From positions 62,001 through 126,000 of the forward strand of contig NZ_CP046524.1 of NCBI RefSeq assembly GCF_021497945.1: a stretch of DNA of 64,000 nucleotides, read 5' to 3'. This document shows positions 16,471-24,382 of the stretch, piece after piece. The translations under genes and the position numbers were made by a program. The DNA is from Streptococcus oralis (GTDB lineage: Bacteria; Bacillota; Bacilli; Lactobacillales; Streptococcaceae). Position 1 is the first letter of the stretch. Each line of letters opens with the position of its first letter. The notes beneath the pieces were generated by a model that saw nothing but the letters and a program-made list of their open reading frames with translations, made no database searches and had not been told where the DNA came from.

Positions 16471-18115
16471 ATTCTACTCCTTCTGGCTTAGCCATTTTGT
16501 ATAGTGAATAAGCGCCGTCAAGGTTTTGGACGGTAAATCCTGCTTGTTTGAGGATACGCTCTGCGATATAGCTGCGCAAACCGCTGTGGCAGCTGACGAT
16601 ATAGGCTTGGTTCTTATCCAGTTCGTCCAAGCGTTCCCGTAGTTCGTTTAGGGGGATGTGGATGGTATCGACTTTGAGTCGGCCACTCTGGAATTCGCCA
16701 CTTGTCCGTACATCTAGGAATTTCTTGCCCTTGTCCAGTTCATCTTCTAGTTGGTACCATTGAATATTGTCGCTTAAACCTTCGATTAGGTTTAAGGCTG
16801 CGTAGCCCAGCATGTTGACGGGATCCTTGGCGGAGCCAAATGGTGGCGCATAGGTGAACTCCAATTCTGGTAAGTCAAAGACGGTGAGATTCCCCTTGAT
16901 AGCAGTTGCCAGGATATCGATTCGCTTGTCAACGCCTTTCTTCCCAACTCCTTGGGCACCGTAGATTTTGCCACTGGTTGGGTCAAAGAGGAGTTTCAAG
17001 GTCATATCAGTAGCGCCTGGATAATAACCAGCGTGGTCTTTCCCGCTGACATGAAGCGCCTTGTAAGGGAGTTGATTCATGCGAAGGATGCGTTCGCTGA
17101 GACCAGTCGAAGCGGCTGTCATATCAAAGGCACGAACGATAGCAGTGCCGATGCTGCCCTTGTTTGTACGACCGAGTCCTGCTATGACGTCCGCCACTTG
17201 GCGTCCTTGACGATTGGCAGGAGAAGCGAGAGAGATGAGGGCATCTTGGCCTGTAATCTCTTGCTTGACGACGATGGCATCCCCAACTGCAAAGATATCT
17301 TTTTGACTGGTTTCGTAATGTTCATCGACTAGGATACCACCACGTAGTCCGAGTTCAATCCCAGCTGCCTGAGCCAGTCTGTTTTCAGGCTGAACACCGA
17401 CAGATAAGATAGTGAGATCAGAAGCGATCTTTTGCCCGTTTTCGAGAACGATGACTTTTCCTTGATCTTCAAATCGAGTCGCAGACTGAGAAGTGATAAC
17501 GCGAACGCCGTTTTTGACCAATTCTGCTTGGACAAAGGCCGCCATTTCCTGATCTAATGGTGGCAAGACATGGGGTGCTTTCTCCACGATGGTGACTTGC
17601 AATCCACGTTTTGCCAGATTTTCAGCCATTTCAAGCCCGATAAAGCCTGCACCGATAACGACAGCTTCTTTTGGATGATTGCCCAAGGCTGTCATAATTT
17701 CATCGAGATCAGGAACATTGCGAAGTGTGTAGGCATTCTTAGTTTCTGCCAAACCTTCAATGGTAGGAACAAATGGTTTAGCTCCTGGAGAGAGGATCAG
17801 CTTGTCGTAGCTTTCTGTGAATTCCTGCCCATCATGCCGCACCGTCACAGTGTGTTCTTCTGGCGAAATCTGGATAACCTCGTGAAATGGTCGCACATCG
17901 AGATTAAAGCGTACCTTGAGACTTTCAGGAGTTTGAACCAATAAACTATCACGGTTTGCAATTTCTCCTGAAACATAGTAAGGAAGCCCGCAGTTTGCAA
18001 AGGAAACAAAGGGACCTTTCTCAAAAATAGTAATCTCAGCATCTTCCATCAGACGTCTGAGACGTGTTGCGGCGGACATTCCGCCTGCCACTCCTCCGAT
18101 AATGACAATTTTCAT
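16460..18115 (-). CDS. CoA-disulfide/persulfide reductase fused to a rhodanese domain
   Basis: This 551-residue flavoenzyme has an N-terminal FAD-binding site (VIIGGVAGGMSAATRLRR), the single active-site Cys42 in SFANCGLPYY, an NAD(P)H-binding region (EAVVIGAGFIGLEMAENL), FAD-binding FAVGDAIVV, and a dimerisation domain. The C-terminal rhodanese (about 455-545) contains KFLDVRTSGEFQSG and catalytic Cys in VSCHSGLRS. This is the CoADR-RHD architecture, shown in Enterococcus to act as a CoA-persulfide reductase under CstR control (from memory). The start at 18115 is preceded by AAGGAGG. Confidence 0.9.
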   Translation of the reverse strand: MKIVIIGGVAGGMSAATRLRRLMEDAEITIFEKGPFVSFANCGLPYYVSGEIANRDSLLVQTPESLKVRFNLDVRPFHEVIQISPEEHTVTVRHDGQEFTESYDKLILSPGAKPFVPTIEGLAETKNAYTLRNVPDLDEIMTALGNHPKEAVVIGAGFIGLEMAENLAKRGLQVTIVEKAPHVLPPLDQEMAAFVQAELVKNGVRVITSQSATRFEDQGKVIVLENGQKIASDLTILSVGVQPENRLAQAAGIELGLRGGILVDEHYETSQKDIFAVGDAIVVKQEITGQDALISLASPANRQGRQVADVIAGLGRTNKGSIGTAIVRAFDMTAASTGLSERILRMNQLPYKALHVSGKDHAGYYPGATDMTLKLLFDPTSGKIYGAQGVGKKGVDKRIDILATAIKGNLTVFDLPELEFTYAPPFGSAKDPVNMLGYAALNLIEGLSDNIQWYQLEDELDKGKKFLDVRTSGEFQSGRLKVDTIHIPLNELRERLDELDKNQAYIVSCHSGLRSYIAERILKQAGFTVQNLDGAYSLYKMAKPEGVEYGN

Positions 18116-18138
18116 CGGATTCCTCCTTATAATAAATT

Positions 18139-18444
18139 TTAGATCACTTTTCCTGTCCAAGCGCTCATACCGCCTCGGACATTGATAACATCGTAGCCTT
18201 TTTTCTTAAGTTTTTTCGCAGCTAGTTTGCTTCGCACACCAGAATGACAAATGACATAAAGTGTTTCTTTTGTCGCAGGTGTATAAGAACCGATTTCGGT
18301 TAGAGGGACATTCTTGGCATTTTTGATATGACCTCTGTGAAATTCCGTAGACGTCCGAACATCTAGTAGCTGAATTGGTTCCTTGAGTTTAGCTTCTAAC
18401 TCTCTGGTAGAAATACTGTCGATTTTTGTAAATAAGTGAAACAT
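18139..18444 (-). CDS. Rhodanese-domain sulfurtransferase (first gene of the operon)
   Basis: This 101-residue single-domain rhodanese has QLLDVRTSTEFHRGHIKNAKNVPL and active-site loop VICHSGVRS with Cys66, ending GGMSAWTGKV. The ATG at 18444 is chosen because GGAGGTG precedes it; an upstream in-frame ATG at 18456 overlaps the operator. It is the promoter-proximal gene of the three-gene operon, so it should respond most directly to the sulfur-sensing repressor. Confidence 0.88.
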   Translation of the reverse strand: MFHLFTKIDSISTRELEAKLKEPIQLLDVRTSTEFHRGHIKNAKNVPLTEIGSYTPATKETLYVICHSGVRSKLAAKKLKKKGYDVINVRGGMSAWTGKVI

Positions 18445-18455
18445 AGGCACCTCCA

Positions 18456-18478
18456 AATATACCCTTATGGGGTATATT
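18456..18478. promoter_or_regulatory. CsoR/CstR-type operator upstream of the rhodanese operon
   Basis: AATATACCC (18456-18464) and GGGTATATT (18470-18478) form a perfect nine-base inverted repeat around TTATG. The TACCC..GGGTA core matches the GC-tract operators bound by CsoR/CstR-family repressors. It overlaps the promoter -10 and lies just before the ribosome site, an ideal position for repression. Confidence 0.8.
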
Positions 18479-18504
18479 AAACCATGAAGTCAATCTTTTG
18501 TCAA
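18476..18504 (-). promoter_or_regulatory. Promoter of the rhodanese operon
   Basis: On the minus strand TTGACA (18504-18499) and TTTAAT (18481-18476) are separated by 17 bases. The -10 runs into the inverted repeat at 18456-18478. Confidence 0.8.
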
Positions 18505-18620
18505 GCAAGTTGTTTTGACTTGGGAGAGGGCTTGGTTTTGAGAGTTTAGAAAACAGGCTATTCTTGACCTTTCAAAGTCATTTTGATATGATGGGTCCAA
18601 AGTAAGTGTGAGGTGATAAG

Positions 18621-19184
18621 ATGGCTAGCGAATACCAGAAAATGATAGCAGGGGAGCCTTACCGTCCGTCGGCCCCAGAGTTACGGGCCTTGGCGCAGGC
18701 TTCTCGCCAAAAACAGGCTGCCTTTAACAAGGAAGAAGACCCCTTGAAGGGGGCGGAGATTATCAAGACTTGGTTTGGTTCAACCGGGCAAAATCTTTAT
18801 ATCAATACTCGCTTGATGGTGGACTACGGTGTCAATATCCATCTAGGGGAAAATTTTTATTCTAATTGGAACTTGACCATGCTGGATGTTTGTCCGATTC
18901 GCATCGGGAACAACGCCATGCTTGGCCCCAACTGTCAATTTTTAACCCCACTCCATCCACTGGATCCGCATGAACGTAATTCAGGGGTCGAATACGGCAA
19001 GCCCATCACCATCGGTGACAATTTCTGGGCTGGAGGTGGCGTCATTGTCCTTCCTGGAGTGACATTAGGAAATAACGTGGTGGCAGGAGCGGGGGCCGTT
19101 ATCACCAAGTCCTTTGGAGACAATGTTGTCCTAGGTGGCAATCCTGCGCGCGTAATTAAGGAAATCCCTGTGAAAGAAAACTAA
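18621..19184 (+). CDS. Maltose/galactoside O-acetyltransferase-type hexapeptide protein
   Basis: This 187-residue protein has the Mac/LacA layout. A helical N-terminus (SEYQKMIAGEPYRPSAPELRAL) is followed by a left-handed beta-helix of hexapeptide repeats, with the catalytic His in FLTPLHPLDPHERNSG and the acetyl-CoA-binding end GDNFWAGGGVIVLPGVTLGNNVVAGAGAVITK. It transfers acetyl groups from acetyl-CoA to a sugar or related acceptor; the true substrate is unknown. A GAGGTG ribosome site precedes the ATG. It is a single-gene unit closed by a bidirectional terminator. Confidence 0.88.
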   Translation: MASEYQKMIAGEPYRPSAPELRALAQASRQKQAAFNKEEDPLKGAEIIKTWFGSTGQNLYINTRLMVDYGVNIHLGENFYSNWNLTMLDVCPIRIGNNAMLGPNCQFLTPLHPLDPHERNSGVEYGKPITIGDNFWAGGGVIVLPGVTLGNNVVAGAGAVITKSFGDNVVLGGNPARVIKEIPVKEN

Positions 19185-19210
19185 AAAGAACAGCCTCGGC
19201 TGTTCTTTTT
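19183..19210. terminator. Bidirectional terminator after the acetyltransferase
   Basis: AAAAAGAACAGC and GCTGTTCTTTTT pair around CTCG, with A and T runs on both sides. It also serves the DUF4956 gene coming from the other strand. Confidence 0.85.
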
Positions 19211-19223
19211 ATGAGCTTAATTC

Positions 19224-19907
19224 TTATAAATTTTTCTTCTTTTTGGCTTTTTTAGTCAAGGAAACATCGCACTGAGAAATCTTGCTTGTCAGGTAGCTTG
19301 TCAGTTGGAAATCATCTACTTGAGGATTGAGATCGACTTCGTAGACGGTTTGCAAGGATTCACCAGCATTGCTGGTATCTACTGAGATGAGGTCAGACTC
19401 GGTACAAAATTGATCCAGCGCGACCTGGATAGTATCTAGGCGGTCTTCTTTATTGGGAAGTGTGATGGTTAAGAGTCTACGACGTTGGTGATTGCTCTTG
19501 CTCTGTTGTTTTTCCAAAAGGAGCCAAATGCCTAGGATAAAGACCGTGAAGAGTACGGCCAAGAGAAGGTATCCTGTCCCTGCCGCCAGACCGATGATCA
19601 TGGCTAGAAAGATAGCGATCAGCTCTCGAGAGCCACTCGTTGCAGAACGGAAACGAATGAGACTAAAGGTCCCTGCTACTGCAATCGACGTTCCGAGACT
19701 GCCATTGACGAGGAAGATAACCAGCGACATTAAACAAGGTAAAAGGGTCAAACTGATGACAAATTCCCGTGTGTAAAGAGTCCGTTGCTTGTAGGCCCAG
19801 CTGAGTGCTAGTCCTAGAAAAAGGCTGACGACAAGGGCGAGTAGGAGTTGGAGTGGGTCAGCAGTGGCGGTTGCGTCGTTGAAAATAGAGTTAAAAAGGT
19901 TAGACAT
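19224..19907 (-). CDS. DUF4956 membrane protein
   Basis: This 227-residue protein has about four membrane segments between residues 20 and 132. Between them lies the conserved loop GTFSLIRFRSATSGSRELIAIFLAMIIGLAAGTGY, the hallmark of DUF4956. A soluble C-terminal domain (about 140-227) follows and ends in a lysine-rich tail. Genes of this family are regularly paired with VTC-domain genes, as here, where the start overlaps the end of the VTC gene by eight bases. The pair may form a membrane-bound polymerase unit; activity is unproven. Confidence 0.8.
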   Translation of the reverse strand: MSNLFNSIFNDATATADPLQLLLALVVSLFLGLALSWAYKQRTLYTREFVISLTLLPCLMSLVIFLVNGSLGTSIAVAGTFSLIRFRSATSGSRELIAIFLAMIIGLAAGTGYLLLAVLFTVFILGIWLLLEKQQSKSNHQRRRLLTITLPNKEDRLDTIQVALDQFCTESDLISVDTSNAGESLQTVYEVDLNPQVDDFQLTSYLTSKISQCDVSLTKKAKKKKNL

Positions 19908-20676
19908 AAGCGTTACCTACACTTTCTCTGATAGGTTGCGGGGCATAGGCCAGTCCTTGTGATTTATGGTAGGCGCAGGAGTGTTTTGAGAATTTTTGCT
20001 CTACCAGCCCATATTTATCAAGGATATCCTGTAGCCATTGCGGTTTGTCACCAGGCGCCTTGATTTCCATGATGACCAGGTCGTCTTCTAAGAGAGGCAG
20101 GCCTTCCTTGTCTGCAAATAGGCAGACCTGTTTATCACGATAGATCAGGTTTTGGTCAAGAGTGACACGGATTTTCTGGTAGGGGAATCCTGGTATTTTC
20201 TTTTTTTCTTTTAATGAAAAACGGTCATAAGAGATATAGATACGCGGTTTGAGAGCTTTACTGTAGCGTTGACGTAGCTTTTGAACCTCTGCTACCAGAA
20301 AGCTATCTTTGATCAGATTTTCTCCCCAACCCTTAGTGATGAGTTGGGTGATGATATTTGACTGGGATAGGACGCGGTGCTTATGACCGACACCGGCATC
20401 ATCTTTTGACTTGATTTCTAGAAAGACGGGGCTGTCAGCGCTTGGCTGTGCGAGATAGGTCCGCATACGGATTTTTTCCTTCTTATGCTGATCCTGCAAG
20501 GAGTCTTGGATGAGCTGAAAATCTTCTGTATCAAAGTAGATATTGGAAATGGTAGAAGTCGGATAGTCGTCTTCGACGAGGTAGTCTTTCAAATCTTCTA
20601 TTAAATCCTGTAAGTCTGTTTTAGAAACCACGTACTTGGTTTCGATCCGTTCAAAGCTTGTTTCTAGGGGTTTCAT
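19900..20676 (-). CDS. VTC-domain protein (polyphosphate polymerase-like)
   Basis: This 258-residue protein is a triphosphate-tunnel fold of the VTC type: FERIETKYVVSKTDLQDLIEDL near the start, ISNIYFDTEDFQLIQDSL, KIRMRTYL, VFLEIKSKD, RIYISYDRFSL, RVTLDQNLIYRD and VIMEIKAPGDKPQWLQDIL. The alternating charged beta strands would line the nucleotide/polyphosphate tunnel. In yeast VTC4 this domain makes polyphosphate from ATP. I use the ATG at 20676 with AAAGGAG upstream. It is co-transcribed with DUF4956 and divergent from a surface lipoprotein gene. Confidence 0.82.
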   Translation of the reverse strand: MKPLETSFERIETKYVVSKTDLQDLIEDLKDYLVEDDYPTSTISNIYFDTEDFQLIQDSLQDQHKKEKIRMRTYLAQPSADSPVFLEIKSKDDAGVGHKHRVLSQSNIITQLITKGWGENLIKDSFLVAEVQKLRQRYSKALKPRIYISYDRFSLKEKKKIPGFPYQKIRVTLDQNLIYRDKQVCLFADKEGLPLLEDDLVIMEIKAPGDKPQWLQDILDKYGLVEQKFSKHSCAYHKSQGLAYAPQPIRESVGNAYV

Positions 20677-20875
20677 AAGCAATTCTCCTTTAGATAAATC
20701 ATAGATTAAACAAGGTAAACTTGCTTGGAACAAGTCTAGAGGACATTTCTAAAAGTTTTATTAAGCGAAACTTAACTGAAACTGAATTTAAGGAAACTTT
20801 CAGAAAAGTTTTAGTTTTGTTTCAGGAATCTTCTGTAGACTGTCTAGCTATATCATACGAAGGAGAGGAAAAAGT

Positions 20876-22114
20876 ATGAAATCAAAAAAATGGACCCTAC
20901 TCGTAACGAGTTTAACGGCAATGGTGCTGATGGCAGCATGTGCCCAGTCAACAACTACATCCAATACCAATGCAACGACAAATAGTGCAACAACAACTTC
21001 AACAAAGACAAACCAATCATCCTATTTTACAGAGAAGGACAATGATACTTCTTATGATGAAAGCACAGCTTCTAAGATTGAGTTATCTGGCTCATCAGCA
21101 AACGTCTCTGGAGATGGGGTGACAGTCTCTGAATCAACAGTGACCATCACAAAATCTGGAACCTATGTGATTTCAGGTCAGTCTGACGGAGTGCAGATCA
21201 AGATCGAGGCAGATAAGTCGGCAGATGTTCATCTAGTCCTAAAAGGTGCGACCATGACCAATACCAATGCAGCGATATCTGCGACATCAGCTGGCCATGT
21301 CTATTTGACTCTAGCAGAGGGAACCACCAACAGTCTCTCTGACTCAAGCTCTAACAGCGACGAAAAAGCAGACGCAGCTCTCTTTTCTAAGGTGGATTTG
21401 ACCATCAACGGGAAAGGAACTCTCAATGTAGATGGCAAGAAGAACAACGGGATCAAGGCCAATGACACCCTCCACATCACGGGCGGAACCTATAACATCA
21501 CAGCAGTTGGCGATGCCTTTAATGTCAATGATGAACTCAACATCACTGGTACGACCATGACTATCGATGCCAAGGAAGATGGCGTAAAGGTGGACAATGA
21601 TGAGGATACTTCAGTCGGAACCATGTACCTATCCAACAACAACATCACCGTTACAGCAGGAGATGATGGCATCCACGCTTCTGGTGATTTGGTTATCGAT
21701 AGTGGTACCTACACCGTCAAGAATTCGACAGAAGGACTTGAAGGTAAGTCCATCACTATCAACGGTGGGGACATTAGCATCTATTCGACAGATGATGGAG
21801 TCAATGCAGCTAATAAAAACGCCCAACAGAGTGAAATTTTCTTCACTATGAACGGTGGGAACCTGACAGTAGAAGTCGGTCAAGGGGACACAGACCCAAT
21901 CGACTCAAACGGCAATATAACGGTCACAGGCGGAACCATTAAAATGACTGGTCAAACAGGTTTTGACTTTGATGGAACTGCGACCTACACAGGCGGAGAC
22001 ATCTATCTCAACGGTGAAAAACAAACGGAAATCGTCAATTCTATGCCTGGAGGCGGTGGACCAAATGGAGGTCCTCAAGGAAATGGCGGTCCAGCCCCTG
22101 GCGGACAAGGATAA
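20876..22114 (+). CDS. Secreted lipoprotein with carbohydrate-binding beta-helix domain (DUF4353-like)
   Basis: This 412-residue protein has a signal peptide ending in lipobox LMAAC (Cys22), a Ser/Thr-rich linker, then from about 60 a right-handed beta-helix-like body. Recurring units include GTYVISGQSDGVQIKIE, GTLNVDGKKNNGIKANDTLHI, DGIHASGDLVIDSGTYTV and GGDISIYSTDDGVNAAN. The tail is a Gly/Pro-rich stretch. This matches the carbohydrate-binding DUF4353 lipoproteins that often accompany VTC/DUF4956 genes. It should be anchored outside the cell. The 199-base divergent region holds T- and AAAC-rich repeats but no clear -35. Confidence 0.8.
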   Translation: MKSKKWTLLVTSLTAMVLMAACAQSTTTSNTNATTNSATTTSTKTNQSSYFTEKDNDTSYDESTASKIELSGSSANVSGDGVTVSESTVTITKSGTYVISGQSDGVQIKIEADKSADVHLVLKGATMTNTNAAISATSAGHVYLTLAEGTTNSLSDSSSNSDEKADAALFSKVDLTINGKGTLNVDGKKNNGIKANDTLHITGGTYNITAVGDAFNVNDELNITGTTMTIDAKEDGVKVDNDEDTSVGTMYLSNNNITVTAGDDGIHASGDLVIDSGTYTVKNSTEGLEGKSITINGGDISIYSTDDGVNAANKNAQQSEIFFTMNGGNLTVEVGQGDTDPIDSNGNITVTGGTIKMTGQTGFDFDGTATYTGGDIYLNGEKQTEIVNSMPGGGGPNGGPQGNGGPAPGGQG

Positions 22115-22120
22115 ACAAAA

Positions 22121-22155
22121 AATCTCCTTTCTCGAAAGAGAAGGGAGAGTTTTTG
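22121..22155 (+). terminator. Terminator after the lipoprotein gene
   Basis: An 11-pair stem (22123-22133 with 22138-22148, one G-T pair) is closed by a GAAA tetraloop and followed by TTTTT. Confidence 0.88.
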
Positions 22156-22176
22156 TGTTTGAGAGATGGATTGTAG

Positions 22177-22322
22177 CTAAAACAACTCCCAATTAGGTCT
22201 TGAAAATTTCTTAGTCTGTTTCATATAAAAATGAGTAAAATGAATTTCCATCGCTAAGGTCATTAGAGTTGCGATAGCAATGACGATGGTAGGATTGGCT
22301 GAGAAAAGTAGAGGAAGAATAG
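22177..22322 (-). pseudogene. 3' remnant of a membrane-protein gene
   Basis: The minus strand is open for about 48 codons up to a TAG at 22177-22179. It reads as one hydrophobic helix (ANPTIVIAIATLMTLAME) and a basic tail ending RPNWELF. There is no start codon or ribosome site, and it abuts an AraC-type remnant on the other strand. I read it as the surviving end of a deleted gene. Confidence 0.45.
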
Positions 22323-22376
22323 GCCTTTAAAAAGTGGACAGGAAAGACCATTTCGGAGTATCGAGAAGAGATTTAG
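22323..22376 (+). pseudogene. C-terminal remnant of an AraC-family regulator
   Basis: The plus strand encodes AFKKWTGKTISEYREEI and a stop, the classic last helix of AraC-type DNA-binding domains. An in-frame stop lies immediately before it, so only the end survives. Its own-looking terminator follows at 22410-22445. Confidence 0.6.
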
Positions 22377-22409
22377 AAACAGCTCTAAAAGTAATAGCTA
22401 TCCATTATA

Positions 22410-22445
22410 AGCATCAGATAATAATGTCTGGTGCTCTATTTTTTA
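22410..22445 (+). terminator. Terminator, probably of the lost AraC-type gene
   Basis: AGCATCAGA (22410-22418) pairs with TCTGGTGCT (22427-22435) with one G-T pair, then a T-run at 22439-22444. It insulates the following TetR-controlled promoter. The rest of the 428-base gap holds only the two remnants. Confidence 0.7.
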
Positions 22446-22464
22446 AAGAATTTAGATTTTTTTC

Positions 22465-22493
22465 TTGACAAGTGAGTGATTACTCACTATAAT
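22465..22493 (+). promoter_or_regulatory. Consensus promoter of the ABC exporter operon
   Basis: TTGACA (22465-22470), 17-base spacer, TATAAT (22488-22493). The whole spacer is occupied by an operator palindrome, so a bound repressor would block polymerase completely. Confidence 0.88.
22471..22488. promoter_or_regulatory. TetR-type operator O1 inside the promoter spacer
   Basis: AGTGAGT-GATT-ACTCACT is a perfect inverted repeat. The core GTGAGT-N4-ACTCAC recurs in O2. The likely binder is the TetR protein encoded as third gene of the operon. Confidence 0.8.
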
Positions 22494-22512
22494 AGCTTCT
22501 GTGATTTAAAAA

Positions 22513-22528
22513 GTGAGTGCCCACTCAC
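22513..22528. promoter_or_regulatory. TetR-type operator O2 in the leader
   Basis: GTGAGTG-CC-CACTCAC, which includes the same GTGAGT-N4-ACTCAC core as O1, lies between the -10 and the ribosome site. The two operator centres are 41 bases apart, close to four helical turns. Confidence 0.8.
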
Positions 22529-22542
22529 CAAGGAGGAAGTAA

Positions 22543-23259
22543 ATGAAAATATTACTACATTTACAAGATTTAGTAAAATCTTTTGACAATCAAATAGTTC
22601 TGAATCATGTCAGCTTTGAATTGCAGACAGGAGAAATTATAGGATTAATTGGTCCGTCTGGTGCTGGTAAATCAACTATGATTAAGACTACGTTAGGAAT
22701 GGAAAAGGCTGATGGAGGCGTAGCTTTAGTGTTAAATCACACTATGCCCAATCGCTATATTTTAGGAGATATTGGCTATATGGCCCAATCAGATGCTTTA
22801 TACGAGACCTTGTCAGGCCAAGAAAATCTGGAATTTTTTGGTCAGCTAAAGGGGCTTTCTAAAAAAGACCTGAAGGCGGAAATTGCTTATATAGCTCAAG
22901 TAGTAGATCTGACAGACTACTTAAACAAGGCGATATCTGGTTATTCTGGAGGAATGAAACGGCGTTTGTCACTGGCTATCGCGCTTTTAGGAAATCCTCA
23001 ACTCTTGATTTTGGACGAACCGACAGTTGGAATCGACCCTTCTCTTCGAAAGAAAATCTGGAAAGAATTATTCGCGCTTAGAGACAATGGGGTTGGGATA
23101 TTAGTTACTACCCATGTTATGGATGAAGCAGAGTTGACGGATAAGGTCGGCTTATTATTAGGCGGAAAAATCATTGCTTTTGATACACCGCAACACTTAA
23201 AAGAAAGTTATCAAGTTTCAAGTATTGAAGAAGTATTTTTAAAAGCAGAAGGTGAGTAA
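22543..23259 (+). CDS. ABC transporter ATP-binding protein (drug/lipid exporter type)
   Basis: This 238-residue ATPase has Walker A GPSGAGKST, Q-loop GYMAQSDALYETLSGQENL, signature YSGGMKRRLSLAIAL, Walker B LLILDEPTVGID and the H-loop TTHVMDEAE. It energises the ABC-2 permease encoded next, with an eight-base overlap. AAGGAGG precedes the ATG and the operon is under a TetR-type operator pair, typical of inducible efflux of a toxic small molecule. The substrate is unknown. Confidence 0.92.
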   Translation: MKILLHLQDLVKSFDNQIVLNHVSFELQTGEIIGLIGPSGAGKSTMIKTTLGMEKADGGVALVLNHTMPNRYILGDIGYMAQSDALYETLSGQENLEFFGQLKGLSKKDLKAEIAYIAQVVDLTDYLNKAISGYSGGMKRRLSLAIALLGNPQLLILDEPTVGIDPSLRKKIWKELFALRDNGVGILVTTHVMDEAELTDKVGLLLGGKIIAFDTPQHLKESYQVSSIEEVFLKAEGE

Positions 23260-24343
23260 AATGAGAACAATAGCGATTGCAAAAAAAGTCATCAAAGAAT
23301 TACTTCGTGACAAACGAACTCTAGCCCTGATGTTTATAGCACCTGTTTTTATCATGTGGTTGATGAACCTCATGTTTTCAGCTAGTACAACCGTGAATGT
23401 CAAGTTAGCGACACAAGATCTACCAACTGGTTTGGTAACGAAAATGGATGAGCTTGATCATGTGGACATCGAGACTTATCAAGACTTAGATCAGGCCAAA
23501 GAAGCGCTAGCAAATGAAAAAGTCGATGCTGTGATTTCTTATAAAGACGGTGAGTATCAGGTCGACTACGCAAATACAGATGCCTCCAAGACATCTATGA
23601 TACGACAAGTGTTACGAACAAGTATCGCCAGTGAAGGCACCGATCAGTTACTATCTCGTGTCAAACAAGCTCTTCCACAATTGGACTCGGACGCAAAAAC
23701 ACCAGAAATCAAGGAGTCTTATCAGTATGGAGATGAAAATACAAGCTTCTTTACCAGTATGATTCCGGTTTTGATAGGTTTTGTAGTTTTCTTCTTTGTC
23801 TTTTTGATTTCAGGTATGGCGCTTTTGAAAGAGCGCACCAGTGGAACACTAGAACGTTTGTTAGCAACACCAGTGAAACGATCTGAAATCGTCTATGGCT
23901 ATATGTTGTCTTACGGTATTATTGCGATTTTTCAAACGGCAGTTGTCGTCTTAGCAGCAATTTGGCTACTAGATGTAGAAGTTGTAGGAAGTATTTTAAA
24001 TGTTATAATAGTTAATGTGGTACTGGCTCTTGTAGCACTAGCTTTTGGAATTCTCTTGTCTACTCTAGCAAAATCAGAATTCCAAATGATGCAATTTATT
24101 CCTCTCGTGATTATGCCCCAACTTTTTTTCTCAGGAATTATTCCATTGTCATCCATGGGAGAATGGGCTCCAACTGTGGGGAAATTTTTGCCATTAACCT
24201 ATTCTGGTGATGCAATAAGCCAGATTATTCTTTACGGACACAATCTTAGTGATATTTTGCCAAATCTTTTTGTTTTAATGATTTTCTTGATCATTTTAAC
24301 AATTCTCAATATTGTTGGATTGCGTCGTTATCGTAAAGTTTAG
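23252..24343 (+). CDS. ABC-2 type permease
   Basis: This 363-residue membrane protein has one N-terminal membrane helix (about 22-45), an extracellular domain (45-170), then five helices (about 173-355), the YhgE/ABC-2 exporter layout. LLKERTSGTLERLLATPVKRSEIVYGYM is the conserved ABC-2 cytoplasmic element. It partners with the ATPase upstream, whose gene it overlaps. Confidence 0.9.
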   Translation: MSKMRTIAIAKKVIKELLRDKRTLALMFIAPVFIMWLMNLMFSASTTVNVKLATQDLPTGLVTKMDELDHVDIETYQDLDQAKEALANEKVDAVISYKDGEYQVDYANTDASKTSMIRQVLRTSIASEGTDQLLSRVKQALPQLDSDAKTPEIKESYQYGDENTSFFTSMIPVLIGFVVFFFVFLISGMALLKERTSGTLERLLATPVKRSEIVYGYMLSYGIIAIFQTAVVVLAAIWLLDVEVVGSILNVIIVNVVLALVALAFGILLSTLAKSEFQMMQFIPLVIMPQLFFSGIIPLSSMGEWAPTVGKFLPLTYSGDAISQIILYGHNLSDILPNLFVLMIFLIILTILNIVGLRRYRKV

Positions 24344-24382
24344 AAATCAACATAAATAATGCTAAAAAGGTGTGAAGATTAG

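Noticed and set aside
21000..22060. Repetitive region in the lipoprotein gene as a DNA repeat or CRISPR
   Set aside because: The repetition is at protein level (beta-helix turns); DNA units are not identical and have no spacers.
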